DNA from: an uncultured Cycloclasticus sp.
GTDB lineage: Bacteria > Pseudomonadota > Gammaproteobacteria > Methylococcales > Cycloclasticaceae
DNA: 64,000 bases
Direction: 5' to 3'
Assembly: GCA_913060865.1 (NCBI GenBank)
Contig: CAJXTU010000012.1
Location: 1-64,000 of the forward strand
Below, in pieces: positions 19,136 to 27,075 of this stretch (positions are counted from its first letter, which is position 1; each line of letters starts with the position of its first letter). The notes beneath the pieces were generated by a model. That model did not search any database. It had not been told where the DNA came from and saw only the letters and a list, made by a program, of their open reading frames with translations. A program made the position numbers and the translations under genes.

Positions 19136-20041
19136 GTGATCAATCTAGCCAAAATAGATGTCAATTTACTTTATTTATTTAAACTGCTTTACGAGTACCG
19201 TAATATTAAAAAAGTTTCAGAGCTATTAGACATTTCACAGTCAGCTATTAGTCATTCGATGAAGAGGTTGAGGCTTTGCTTAGGTGATCAACTGTTTTAT
19301 CGGACATCATCCGGGCTAACTCCAACTCCTTACGCAGAAGAAATTTCAAAAACTATTGTTACTTGTTTTGATTCAATCCAGCAATCCATTAATTCCAACT
19401 TGAACTTTGACCCCTTAAAGAGCAAACGAGTTTTTAATGTATCGATGACTGATGTAGGAGAGATACTATTCTTGCCTAAATTAATATCGCATCTAGCCAC
19501 AGTGGCTCCCGATATTTCAATTGAGATTGTACGATGCAGCTCACAAAACATACAAAAAGAAATGGAGTTAGGTAACGTAGATATAGCGATAGGCTTGCTT
19601 CCCGAATTAAGTACAGGCTTCTATCAACGCAGATTGTTTACCCAGAAATATAAATTAATGTTGAGGAAAGAACACCCTTTACTCTCTGAAAAAATCACCC
19701 AAGATTCAATTCTAAACTATAAACATATATCAATTAGTTCTAAAGACACAGGCCATAGCATTATTGAAAAATACTTACAAAACAACCATATAAATAGAGT
19801 TGTGGCATCAAAGCTTACACACTTTATTGCCGTTCCCTATATTTTATGCGTTTCAGACTTTATTGCGACTGTCCCTGAAAAACTAGATGAGATGACCGGA
19901 ACTCATTTTGATGTAATAACAATAGATCATCCCCTACAGTTACCAGAAATACAGATTAATATATTTTGGCATGCAAGATTACATGAAGACTCAGCCAATA
20001 AATGGTTAAGAGGGTTGATCTTTGATTTATTCTCAGAGTAG
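19136..20041 (+). CDS. LysR-family transcriptional regulator
   Basis: A 301-residue LTTR. The N-terminal winged helix spans about residues 5-65 (DVNLLYLFKLLYEYRNIKK, then ISQSAISHSMKRLR as recognition helix and DQLFYRTSSGLTPTPYAEE). The remainder is the periplasmic-binding-like effector domain. The start is GTG with no clear ribosome-binding site, suggesting low expression. It lies 332 bp upstream of the FAD monooxygenase on the same strand, with palindromes between them, so that gene is its likely target. The effector is unknown; an aromatic compound would fit. Confidence 0.9.
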   Translation: MINLAKIDVNLLYLFKLLYEYRNIKKVSELLDISQSAISHSMKRLRLCLGDQLFYRTSSGLTPTPYAEEISKTIVTCFDSIQQSINSNLNFDPLKSKRVFNVSMTDVGEILFLPKLISHLATVAPDISIEIVRCSSQNIQKEMELGNVDIAIGLLPELSTGFYQRRLFTQKYKLMLRKEHPLLSEKITQDSILNYKHISISSKDTGHSIIEKYLQNNHINRVVASKLTHFIAVPYILCVSDFIATVPEKLDEMTGTHFDVITIDHPLQLPEIQINIFWHARLHEDSANKWLRGLIFDLFSE

Positions 20042-20267
20042 CTGCTTGACTGGAATACATTTTAAAATAATGAAATTTAGTCACTTTTAGACCTAATAAA
20101 ACCATCAGATATAGCAGCTAAATTTTAGCTCTCTCCAGAAACCACCAATTTAACTCTCTTGTTATTAGTCAATAACCCTTAACCGCTAGATAAGCATTTA
20201 ATTTTAACCAACCCCTGTCCATCTGTTGGTTTATAAAGAGTTATTTAGGTAACAGCAAACCCTTTTT

Positions 20268-20282
20268 ATGAATATTATTCAT
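20268..20282. promoter_or_regulatory. Perfect 15-bp palindrome, candidate LysR operator
   Basis: ATGAATA-T-TATTCAT is a perfect dyad with 7-bp arms about 90 bp before the monooxygenase start codon. LTTR recognition sites are typically such T-N11-A dyads. Assignment to the adjacent regulator is inference. Confidence 0.5.
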
Positions 20283-20289
20283 AAATAAT

Positions 20290-20313
20290 ATGATTTTCAT
20301 TAATTGAAATCAT
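20290..20313. promoter_or_regulatory. 24-bp imperfect palindrome, candidate LysR operator
   Basis: The arms ATGATTT (20290-20296) and AAATCAT (20307-20313) are exact inverted repeats, and the centre is nearly symmetric too (two mismatched pairs in 24 bp). It lies one turn downstream of the 15-bp palindrome. The pair resembles the recognition and activation sites used by LTTRs. Confidence 0.5.
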
Positions 20314-20373
20314 AAATATTAATGTGTAAATTTACTGAAACGTAATAACAAAAAAAACGATCTAGGAGAAAAA

Positions 20374-21600
20374 ATGAGTAATAAAAAATTTAGAATTGCT
20401 GTCGTTGGTGGGGGCATTGGCGGGTTAACGATAGCAATAGCGTTAAAACAACATGGCATTGATTGTAAAGTCTATGAGCAAACGGCAGAACTAAGAGAAG
20501 TGGGTGCAGCAATCGCTTTATCCGCCAATGCTATGCGCTTTTACGACCAATGGGGCTTAGGCCCAGCATTCGATAAAGTCGCATTTGAAGTAAGCGCGCT
20601 AATTTATCGCGATGGTAAAAGCGGTCGTGTTATTGGTAACCACCCTGCAGGCGCTGCGTACCGAGAACGATACGGCTCTCGCTATATAGGCATTCACCGA
20701 GCAGAGCTACAAAAAATTCTTTTCACTGAAGTGGGCATGGAAAATATTCATCTAAATAAACGCCTTTCAAATATTGATGATAGCGGTGATTGTGCTGTGC
20801 TACATTTCGAAGATGGCACGAGTGCTGAAGCAGATTTTGTTATTGGCGCTGATGGTGTTCGATCTAAAGTACGAGAATTAATGCTTGGCTACGATGATTA
20901 CCTTTATGCCGGTTATAGTGCTTTTAGAGCCATTGTGCCCATCGATAGTTTACCTAGCCTGCCAGACCCTAGCGCCATTCAATTTTGGATGGGCGATGGT
21001 TGTCATTTACTTCACTACCCTATTGGGGGAGATAGAAATGGCGATATTAATTTCTTTTTAGTTCAAAGAGACCCTGCACCTTGGCCGCATAAAGAATGGG
21101 TTGCTCCTGCCATTGATGGCGAACAGCTTAAATATTTTGGTGATTGGCACCCCGCTGTGGTTGAAATGCTATCGTCAGCAACGGTTGATACCCGATGGGC
21201 CATGAACTACCGCATGATGTTGGGTCGTTGGAGTAAAGGTCGAATGACACTGCTGGGTGATGCCGCACATTCAATTGTTCCACACCATGGCCAAGGTGCA
21301 AACCAATCGATTGAAGACGCGGTTGTGCTGGCGGACTGTCTTGCTGATAGAGGCAAGGGCTCACTATCTGATATGCAAGAACGTTACGAGCGCTTACGAC
21401 GTGGACGAGCACGTAAGGTTGTGTATGCATCAGTAACGACGGGTGATATGTTGCATCTTCCAGAGGGGAAGATGAGAGATCAACGTGATGCACGCTTGGC
21501 ATCAAAAGAGGCTATGGCAAATCACCTTGATTGGATCCATGGGTTCGATGCCAGTAACTTTGCTGAGCCCAGTGATCGAGAAGGTGGTACTTGGATGTAA
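20374..21600 (+). CDS. FAD-dependent aromatic-ring monooxygenase family protein
   Basis: A 408-residue class A flavoprotein hydroxylase. Visible motifs are the dinucleotide fold VVGGGIGGLTIAIAL (about 10-24), the DG motif VIGADGVRSKVRE (about 158-170) and the GD motif TLLGDAAHSIVPHHGQGAN (about 290-308). Overall shape is closest to salicylate 1-hydroxylase and 3-hydroxybenzoate 6-hydroxylase types; the substrate cannot be read from the sequence. It is strongly initiated (AGGAG 5 nt before ATG), follows a LysR gene and ends at a clear terminator. No other ring-cleavage gene is in view. Confidence 0.88.
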   Translation: MSNKKFRIAVVGGGIGGLTIAIALKQHGIDCKVYEQTAELREVGAAIALSANAMRFYDQWGLGPAFDKVAFEVSALIYRDGKSGRVIGNHPAGAAYRERYGSRYIGIHRAELQKILFTEVGMENIHLNKRLSNIDDSGDCAVLHFEDGTSAEADFVIGADGVRSKVRELMLGYDDYLYAGYSAFRAIVPIDSLPSLPDPSAIQFWMGDGCHLLHYPIGGDRNGDINFFLVQRDPAPWPHKEWVAPAIDGEQLKYFGDWHPAVVEMLSSATVDTRWAMNYRMMLGRWSKGRMTLLGDAAHSIVPHHGQGANQSIEDAVVLADCLADRGKGSLSDMQERYERLRRGRARKVVYASVTTGDMLHLPEGKMRDQRDARLASKEAMANHLDWIHGFDASNFAEPSDREGGTWM

Positions 21601-21660
21601 TGTTTTAGTCATGGTTAAAATCGACGATTAACCAAGCTTAAGATACGTAAAATATACTGA

Positions 21661-21695
21661 GAGCAGTATCGAATTGATACTGCTCGACTCGTTTT
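21661..21695 (+). terminator. Intrinsic terminator after the monooxygenase gene
   Basis: A perfect 10-bp stem, GAGCAGTATC (21661-21670) and GATACTGCTC (21676-21685), encloses the loop GAATT. It is followed by GACTCG and a short T run (21692-21695). It lies 60 bp after the monooxygenase stop. Confidence 0.75.
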
Positions 21696-21755
21696 ATTAT
21701 GAGGGTTTTCTGCTTCAGAAGCAGATCTAATACTTGCGCTAATGAAGGTATAAGT

Positions 21756-21872
21756 ATGACTGAACGAAAAACTAAGTTGACTGCCCCAAGGTTTTCATAC
21801 GCACAGTTGATTGTTATGTTAAGTAGCTATTTGCACTTAGATGACCACATTACCGAGCTCTTATTGAGCTGA
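21756..21872 (+). CDS. Possible 38-residue ORF, unrecognised
   Basis: An ATG at 21756, preceded at 7 nt by AAGG, opens a frame of 38 codons (MTERKTKLTAPR near the start, HITELLLS at the end). I recognise no family. It sits between the monooxygenase terminator and the degraded acyl-CoA synthase, so it may be a remnant of a longer gene or chance. Confidence 0.25.
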   Translation: MTERKTKLTAPRFSYAQLIVMLSSYLHLDDHITELLLS

Positions 21873-21919
21873 GCCCCCATTTTATAATTTCGTCACCCTC
21901 ACATGTCGAACCTTGTGAT

Positions 21920-23780
21920 TCATATTCGTGTGACTTTCGCCTCAAACAGATAACTATTCAATATTTCTTGAAGTTTGCGTGCATCATCAGCTGTAGCATA
22001 TGCCAGTCTGACGTTCACGACCATACCACGGGTACCACCAATTCAACGTCCACTTTAGCGCCGTCAATGTGCTGTTCACTTAGTACTGCGTTGACCGAAC
22101 ATGCCACGGCGTCTTTACGTAGTTCAGGTTTATAAATTTTCCCAACCGCAGTCATTGGTATCGCCGGAATAACATAAATGTGTTTAGGCCAGGCTGGTCG
22201 TTCCCCGATGCTGGCTCCAGCATGTGCGTGAAGTTCTTCATCGCTGGCTGTTAAGTTAGGTAATAACTGCACGTAGCACACGGGGATTTCACCAGCATAT
22301 ACATCAGGCATCCCGACCGCTGCGGCAAGGGCTACTGCAGGGTGATTCTGCATGGCGTTCTCAATCATCAGTGGGTCGATGTTGTGAGCGCTTCTAATAA
22401 TCACATCCTTTGATCGCCCAGCTATGTATAGCCTGCCCTCTTCGTCTGTGTATGCAAGATCACCCGTCACCAATGCTCCATTCACGAATGTCCCTGCATT
22501 CTGATCCATGTTGCGATAGCCGGGAGATACGGTTGGCCCATCGATAACAAGTTCACCCACTTCTCCTATGTCGCATGTTGAACCTAAATTTCCGTCTGTT
22601 CTGCGACGTCGGATTATAACTTGCGTATAGGGGAAGCGAATCCCAATTGACCCCATGCCCCCTTCGCCATAAAACGGATTGCAAGAAATGAGTCCTGAGG
22701 CTTCAGTCATACCGTAGATTTCGCTGAGTGGCTTACCTGTTACGGCAACGAATTTTTCTCGAATGGCAACAGGAAGTGACGATGCGCCTGTCAAACCACA
22801 TCTGATAGAACTAATGTCTGCACCATCAATAGGTACGTCTATAAATGCACCGATAGATGTAGGTACACCGCCCACAAGTGTGGCTTTATAGTGCTCACAA
22901 ATCTGCCAAAATCGGGTTATCATAATTCGGTTTCGCAACCCAGCAGGCGACAACAGTAGTAGTTCCGAGCCAGAAAGAAACGCGCTTATTCCCAGAAAAA
23001 TTGTACCCGCGACATGAAACATCGGCAGGGTTGCTGTCATGATATCGTTTGGAGTGAGGCCAGCCAAGCTAGAGCAACCAAAACCAGGGGCAAGCTGGCC
23101 GTTATGTGTGTGAGCAGCTAATTTTGGCACGCCTGTTGTGCCACCGGTATGAAAATAGGTTGCAAGATCATCGCCTCGGCCATGTTGATCAACATGGCTA
23201 AACGGTCATCTGGTTGATTAGCAAGGGCGTCGAATAAATCGATGACATCATCAACGGGTTCACTTCCCGGTGGCGCTACCCGTATCAATATAAGATGTGG
23301 GAGCTGTCGTTTCAGTTCGAGCGATTTTCCCCATATATCGAGTTGAGGATGCGGCCCCAACGTGACGAGTATTTTTGCTTCTGATGCTTCTAGCAGGCTT
23401 TTGATATGATCTGGCTGCAGTAAAAAATTGATGGGTACCGCATAGCCAGCGGTTTCAGCACCCCAAAGAACGGCGTGTGTTTCTATCAGGGTTGGCAGCA
23501 TGTAAGCAACACCAGGGCGGGTGCCGCCCAAACTAGAGAATAAATTTGCTGATTGGCGTACAAGCCCCAATAACTGTGCATAATTTACGCTTCGGGGTTG
23601 CTCATCATCAGCTCCCCTCAGTAGCATTCTCAGTGCGGTGCGATCACCATAAGTTTTCGCAGCCTCAATAAAAACATCGTAGATACTGTCGCCAGGTAGG
23701 CGCTATTGGAGCGGCATTTCTTGTTCAAACCGCTCAACATCTGCCAATGTCTTTAATGGAATCTTAGGCAAATTAGTCAT
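21920..23780 (-). pseudogene. Fatty-acyl-CoA synthase (AMP-binding) pseudogene
   Basis: The decayed gene runs from ATG 23780 (AGGAG at 23790-23786) to TGA 21922-21920 and would have encoded about 620 residues. It has three lesions. An amber TAG at codon 26 (23705-23703) precedes RLPGDSIYDVF. A -1 frameshift lies near 23200-23202 (TTT on the coding strand where TTTT restores the frame), just before the ATP-binding motif YFHTGGTTGVPK. A second -1 shift lies near the C-terminus at about 22029-22031 (CCC where CCCC restores it), after which the true ending GMVVNVRLAYATADDARK follows. The motif IYGMTEASG and the signature YIAGRSKDVIIR are intact. The region looks more GC-rich than its surroundings, consistent with past transfer. 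Confidence 0.88.
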
Positions 23781-24115
23781 AATCTCTCCTTTGATCGTGC
23801 GTCGCGACCTCCATAATAGACTGATTAAACTGATTGCGATTCTGAATATTGAGACGACGCCCCTCAGTGAGTATCAAGTTCGTGTGATTTGTGTTCGGAA
23901 GCGCTGCGTAAAGGCATCTAATTGAATTATTTGTTAACCGCCCTCTTCCATACACAATAACGCTCTGAAAAGATTTAACAAGTTCTCCAATGATTTTAGG
24001 GATGATCTAAAAGGGTGAAATTACTTATCTTATTGCTTTTAATAGAATGCTTTTCGATTTTGCCCACCTACATAAATCATGTCTTTTTAAAGGTGGATTT
24101 TGACATTCTTACCAA
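23781..24115. other. Intergenic region, 335 bp, no gene recognised
   Basis: This lies between the pseudogene and the Rho-like gene, both on the minus strand. It contains the ribosome-binding site of the pseudogene and otherwise only short frames. A weak inverted repeat, CCACCT near 24064 and AGGTGG near 24092, has a long loop and no T run, so it is not called a terminator. Confidence 0.5.
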
Positions 24116-25060
24116 CTAACGGTTTAGCAGCTCTGCATTCGTTGGGTATGTTTCAAGTAACTCAGCAAGTTTTCTAGCAGCTTCTACAGGCTTAAGGTGG
24201 GTCAGCGCCCTTCGTAAAACTCTTACCTTGTCGATATCTTTTGAATTGAGAAGAAGTTCCTCACGACGCGTGCTACTTTTAGCAATATCCAACGCAGGGA
24301 AAATTCGCTGATCCGCAATCTCCCTCGATAAAACAATTTCCATATTACCCGTGCCCTTAAACTCCTCAAATATCACTTGATCCATCCGGCTTCCTGTATC
24401 AATAAGTATGGTCGCGATAATGCTCAGTGAGCCACCATTTTCAATATTTCTAGCGGCGCCAAACAGTTTCCTTGGCATTTCCATAGTTCTCGCATCCACC
24501 CCGCCCGACATCGTACGCCCGCTACTCTTTATCCCTGCATTATGTACTCGTGCAAGCCGTGTTAGAGAATCAATGACAATCATGACATTGTGACCTTCAC
24601 CAGCTTCCTTGCAGGCAGTGTTAAGTAAATCATTGGCTACACGAAGGTGTTTATCATAGCTGTCATCCGAGGATGAGGCATGTACTTGCGCCGGCACGTT
24701 GCGCTTAAAATCAGTCACTTCTTCCGGCCGCTCATCGATCAGTAGCGCATAAAGCTTTATGTCGGGGTAAGCCTTCCCCACCGCTTGGCAAATATGTTTT
24801 AAAACGGTTGTTTTCCCGCAGCCCGGTGGTGCAACAATCAACCCTCGTTGACCCATACCTATTGGCGTAATCAAATCCATCGCACGCGTGGTGAGTTGAT
24901 CAGACCCTAATTCTAGACGAATGCACTCAGAAGGATTAATCGCTACGCCATTTAAAAAACGCTTTTGCGGGTCTTCATCAGGTACATCCTTGATGACCCT
25001 CTTGGATTCTTTTGGGACTATATTTCTTTTTACCTTCAAAGATAATGTTTTTTTCGCCAT
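24116..25060 (-). CDS. Rho-like ATPase lacking the N-terminal RNA-binding domain
   Basis: A 314-residue protein homologous to the ATPase part of transcription termination factor Rho, which is usually about 420 residues. Walker A is APPGCGKTT (77-85), followed by LLIDERPEEVTDFKR, a Q-loop-like HASSSDDSYDKHLRVA, Walker B NVMIVIDSLTRLARVHN, R-loop SSGRTMSGGVDARTM and FGAARNIENGGSLSII. Only about 45 residues precede the conserved RLELG start of the ATPase core, and these are Lys/Arg-rich (KKTLSLKVKRN). The N-terminal helix bundle and cold-shock OB fold that bind rut RNA in Rho are absent. The full-length rho is presumably elsewhere. Upstream lies an RRM gene on the same strand. Exact role unknown. 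Confidence 0.85.
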   Translation of the reverse strand: MAKKTLSLKVKRNIVPKESKRVIKDVPDEDPQKRFLNGVAINPSECIRLELGSDQLTTRAMDLITPIGMGQRGLIVAPPGCGKTTVLKHICQAVGKAYPDIKLYALLIDERPEEVTDFKRNVPAQVHASSSDDSYDKHLRVANDLLNTACKEAGEGHNVMIVIDSLTRLARVHNAGIKSSGRTMSGGVDARTMEMPRKLFGAARNIENGGSLSIIATILIDTGSRMDQVIFEEFKGTGNMEIVLSREIADQRIFPALDIAKSSTRREELLLNSKDIDKVRVLRRALTHLKPVEAARKLAELLETYPTNAELLNR

Positions 25061-25219
25061 GGTATTGCTTTGCAGCCTTAAATAATTAAGTGTTTTAGAC
25101 GGGTTTACAGAAGTTAACTCTGCACTCAGTTACACGACGTTATTGTAAATTTTCGTAAAACGGTGAATACAGCGAATGCACAAAAGGCACGTAGATCCCA
25201 GTGTCAACTGGCGTAATTC

Positions 25220-25468
25220 TTATATACTCTTATCTTCAGCTTTCTTAACACGTATCGTATTTCCAGCCACCTCTTTTTTATTAAGGTTTTTCATAGCAGC
25301 TTTTGCTTCGCCTGGTCTTGGCATTTCTACAAATCCAAAACCTTTAGATTCCTTACTAACGGAATCAATAATTAAACTACATGATTGGACCTGACCAAAC
25401 GCTTGAAACAAAACATTCAATTCTTCTTCTGTAGTTGAGCGAGCTAAGTTACGTACTAATATTTTCAT
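25220..25468 (-). CDS. Single-domain RNA recognition motif (RRM) protein
   Basis: An 82-residue protein consisting of one RRM. RNP2 is ILVRNL (residues 3-8) and RNP1 is KGFGFVEM (42-49), with the usual beta-alpha-beta spacing and the C-terminal strand GNTIRVKKAED. Such bacterial RRM proteins resemble the cyanobacterial Rbp family and are often cold-induced RNA binders. It lies 159 bp upstream of the Rho-like gene in the same direction and directly downstream of the cassette cluster, whose last attC ends 41 bp before its start. Co-transcription with the Rho-like gene is possible but unproven. Confidence 0.88.
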   Translation of the reverse strand: MKILVRNLARSTTEEELNVLFQAFGQVQSCSLIIDSVSKESKGFGFVEMPRPGEAKAAMKNLNKKEVAGNTIRVKKAEDKSI

Positions 25469-25508
25469 ATATACCTTAATGTTTTAGTCATTATCGACTG
25501 TGTTTTAT

Positions 25509-25572
25509 TTATAACCTTTAATTTAAAGGGCGCGCGTCTTTTTGCACGTCCGCTTTGACATGTTTGTTAGGT
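25509..25572 (-). other. attC-like integron recombination site C
   Basis: Read on the minus strand the site begins with ACCTAAC (25572-25566), a perfect RYYYAAC core. It contains GGACGTGCAAAAAGACGCGC, the imperfect central palindrome shared with the other sites, and ends with GTTATAA (25515-25509). It is 64 bp long. As in many cassettes, the gene's stop codon lies inside the attC, so the last residues (VQKDARPLN) are encoded by it. Confidence 0.72.
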
Positions 25573-25925
25573 GAGTATGTCAATCCCACCAATTTATTTA
25601 ATGCAAACCAGTTAATAATTATAGGGGATGCCGCTTTAGCGAACCCCCATATTTCATGACCACTTATTATGTCAGCATCAAGCACATCGACCATAAACAA
25701 GACCAAGAAAACAGCACCCAGAATACTTACAAATATATTTTTTAATGGCTTATTAGATACCAATATAATTATTATCGACATTAAAGCTAAAGCCCCATAA
25801 CAAACAGAAATCAAGCCAAACATAATGTCTACAAGAGATGCATCCTTACTAACCAAAACAGCCGACCCATATAAGATATAGCAGGCTGAGATCAGTATTA
25901 TTAGAAGTGTAAGAAAAATTTTCAC
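25518..25925 (-). CDS. Integron cassette gene: multi-pass membrane protein
   Basis: I place the start at GTG 25925, preceded by AAGGAG about 11 nt upstream, giving 135 residues. A longer in-frame start at 26063 would translate straight through the neighbouring attC site and is unlikely. The protein has about four hydrophobic segments (IFLTLLIILISACYILYG, FGLISVCYGALALMSIIIIL, IFVSILGAVFLVLFMVDVL, SPIIINWFALNKL). The C-terminal end VKADVQKDARPLN is derived from attC sequence. No family recognised. Confidence 0.7.
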   Translation of the reverse strand: MKIFLTLLIILISACYILYGSAVLVSKDASLVDIMFGLISVCYGALALMSIIIILVSNKPLKNIFVSILGAVFLVLFMVDVLDADIISGHEIWGFAKAASPIIINWFALNKLVGLTYSPNKHVKADVQKDARPLN

Positions 25926-25949
25926 TACGTTTTTAACTCCTTTTGTTCT

Positions 25950-26031
25950 ACCTAACGTTTGAAATAAGTGGCGCGCGTCTTTTTGCGCGTCCCAGTGAGT
26001 GATAGCGAACGGCTTAATGTACTTGTTAAAA
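25950..26031 (-). other. attC-like integron recombination site B
   Basis: An 82-bp site. On the minus strand it starts TTTTAAC (26031-26025), carries GACGCGCAAAAAGACGCGCG in its centre, then CACTTATTTCAAAC, and ends with a perfect GTTRRRY core, GTTAGGT (25956-25950). It follows the stop codon of the upstream cassette gene immediately. Confidence 0.75.
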
Positions 26032-26475
26032 CTATCTGGAAATGAAGAGAGCAACAACACCAATTACAGCACCAATTAAACCAGTTAGAGAAGTGATAAT
26101 AGGTACTAGTTGCTCATTTCGCATCTTTCTATAGCCCATAATTTTCTCCCTTAGATTTGATATTGCCTGATTAGAGAGCACTTTTCGATATGGATCTAGA
26201 CTTGAATCAATCCATGCTTTTTCATCATCCCATCGAGGGACTTCTATAAAGTGAACCTTTGCCAGGTCAACAAAATACTCAGTGGTTAGAACCTCTATTT
26301 CATAATCAACAATCTTAAGTTCCGTATTCTCTTCATGATAAATTCCGTAAATGTCGTCTTCACTTGCTTTCTCCGACCTCATCTTTTTCAGTTGACCAGC
26401 GAAAACCTTCCGAGTCTTGTTCCGATTACGAAAGAGATTAAAGAGCCTATATTTATATCGTATGTACTGAATCAT
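26032..26475 (-). CDS. Integron cassette gene: hypothetical protein with C-terminal membrane anchor
   Basis: A 147-residue protein that starts 7 bp after the attC core of the previous cassette, the normal cassette layout. The N-terminal 20 residues are basic (YIRYKYRLFNLFRNRNKTRK). The middle is soluble, and residues 126-146 are hydrophobic (IITSLTGLIGAVIGVVALFI), forming a tail anchor. I recognise no domain. Confidence 0.72.
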   Translation of the reverse strand: MIQYIRYKYRLFNLFRNRNKTRKVFAGQLKKMRSEKASEDDIYGIYHEENTELKIVDYEIEVLTTEYFVDLAKVHFIEVPRWDDEKAWIDSSLDPYRKVLSNQAISNLREKIMGYRKMRNEQLVPIITSLTGLIGAVIGVVALFISR

Positions 26476-26481
26476 CGTGTA

Positions 26482-26543
26482 GTTTTAACGTTTTAAATAA
26501 GCCACCGCGTCTTTTGCGGTCGGATTGATTTTTTTTGTTATAC
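26482..26543 (-). other. attC-like integron recombination site A
   Basis: A 62-bp site. On the minus strand it starts GTATAAC (26543-26537), whose bases include the PIN gene's stop codon. It contains CCGCAAAAGACGCGG, then TGGCTTATTTAAAAC, and ends GTTAAAAC (26489-26482). The cores deviate slightly from consensus, but the centre and the CTTATTT-AAAC-GTTA 3' half match the neighbouring sites. Confidence 0.68.
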
Positions 26544-27023
26544 ATTCAACTCATCAATTCTCAAAACAGAAAGCCCCAATTCCTCTGCTGCCAACTTAAT
26601 GCCTTTATCTTCAGTTATAAGCTGAGGGATTATTGAAGTTTTTAGACCAGCCATCATGCCTTTTTTAAGCGTGATTAATTGAAAGGAATCAGATAGGTCG
26701 ATGCCATGTTGCTCTGTAATCTTTCTTGATTGCCTAAAAGATTCATAATCGTAAAAAGAGAATTCCTCTAACTGAATATTGCCACCTTCAATTAATGCAC
26801 ATAGCTCAGCGCTTGCCGTTAAATAGTCCTTTTGGCTTATGGCATCAGTGCGGTTCTGTCTAGACCACTTGGTTTTTAATACACCAAGGGCTTCGTAGAA
26901 ACAAAAACTGGTTGTAATTGCAACCGATTCCAAATCTTCAAAGCTCTGTTGAAGTTCACTAGAGCCACTTTCTTTAATTACAAGCTTAACCAAACAATTT
27001 GCATCGTAGTAGTGAAATTTCAA
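26538..27023 (-). CDS. Integron cassette gene: PIN-domain protein (VapC-like)
   Basis: A 161-residue PIN-domain protein. The expected acidic residues are visible: D7 in YYDANCLVKL, E44 in CFYEALGVLK, D112 in IDLSDSFQL and E138/D139 in LITEDKGIKLA. These would form the metal-dependent RNase site. The start is TTG at 27023 with AAGGA 7 nt upstream. No antitoxin gene lies beside it. Family members are usually toxins of type II systems; this one could be a solitary cassette RNase or a toxin whose antitoxin was lost. Confidence 0.82.
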   Translation of the reverse strand: MKFHYYDANCLVKLVIKESGSSELQQSFEDLESVAITTSFCFYEALGVLKTKWSRQNRTDAISQKDYLTASAELCALIEGGNIQLEEFSFYDYESFRQSRKITEQHGIDLSDSFQLITLKKGMMAGLKTSIIPQLITEDKGIKLAAEELGLSVLRIDELNV

Positions 27024-27038
27024 TTAAGGTTCCTTTAT

Positions 27039-27075
27039 GTATAACAGTGTAAATAAGCGGAAGAAATGTTCCACG
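27039..27075 (-). other. Partial attC-like element upstream of the PIN cassette
   Basis: On the minus strand, CCGCTTATTTACACTGTTATAC resembles in pieces (GCTTATTT, then GTTATAC) the 3' half of the attC sites downstream. It precedes the PIN gene's ribosome-binding site at the normal distance. A matching 5' core is not visible, so the element may be degraded or truncated. Confidence 0.4.

Larger units (their letters stand above)
20042..20373. other. Regulatory intergenic region between lysR and the monooxygenase
   Basis: This 332-bp region is strongly AT-rich and contains two palindromes near its right end (20268-20282 and 20290-20313, listed separately). It ends with a good ribosome-binding site, AGGAG, at 20364-20368. 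No open frame is evident. Confidence 0.6.

Noticed and set aside
23773-23955. Minus-strand 60-codon frame upstream of the acyl-CoA synthase
   Set aside because: It covers the ribosome-binding site of the pseudogene, has no recognisable motif and runs out of phase with it.
24064-24098. Inverted repeat CCACCT/AGGTGG as a terminator for the Rho-like gene
   Set aside because: The loop is over 20 nt and no T run follows on the minus strand.
25926-26063. N-terminal extension of the membrane cassette gene
   Set aside because: These codons translate the attC site of the preceding cassette; GTG 25925 with its upstream AAGGAG is a better start.
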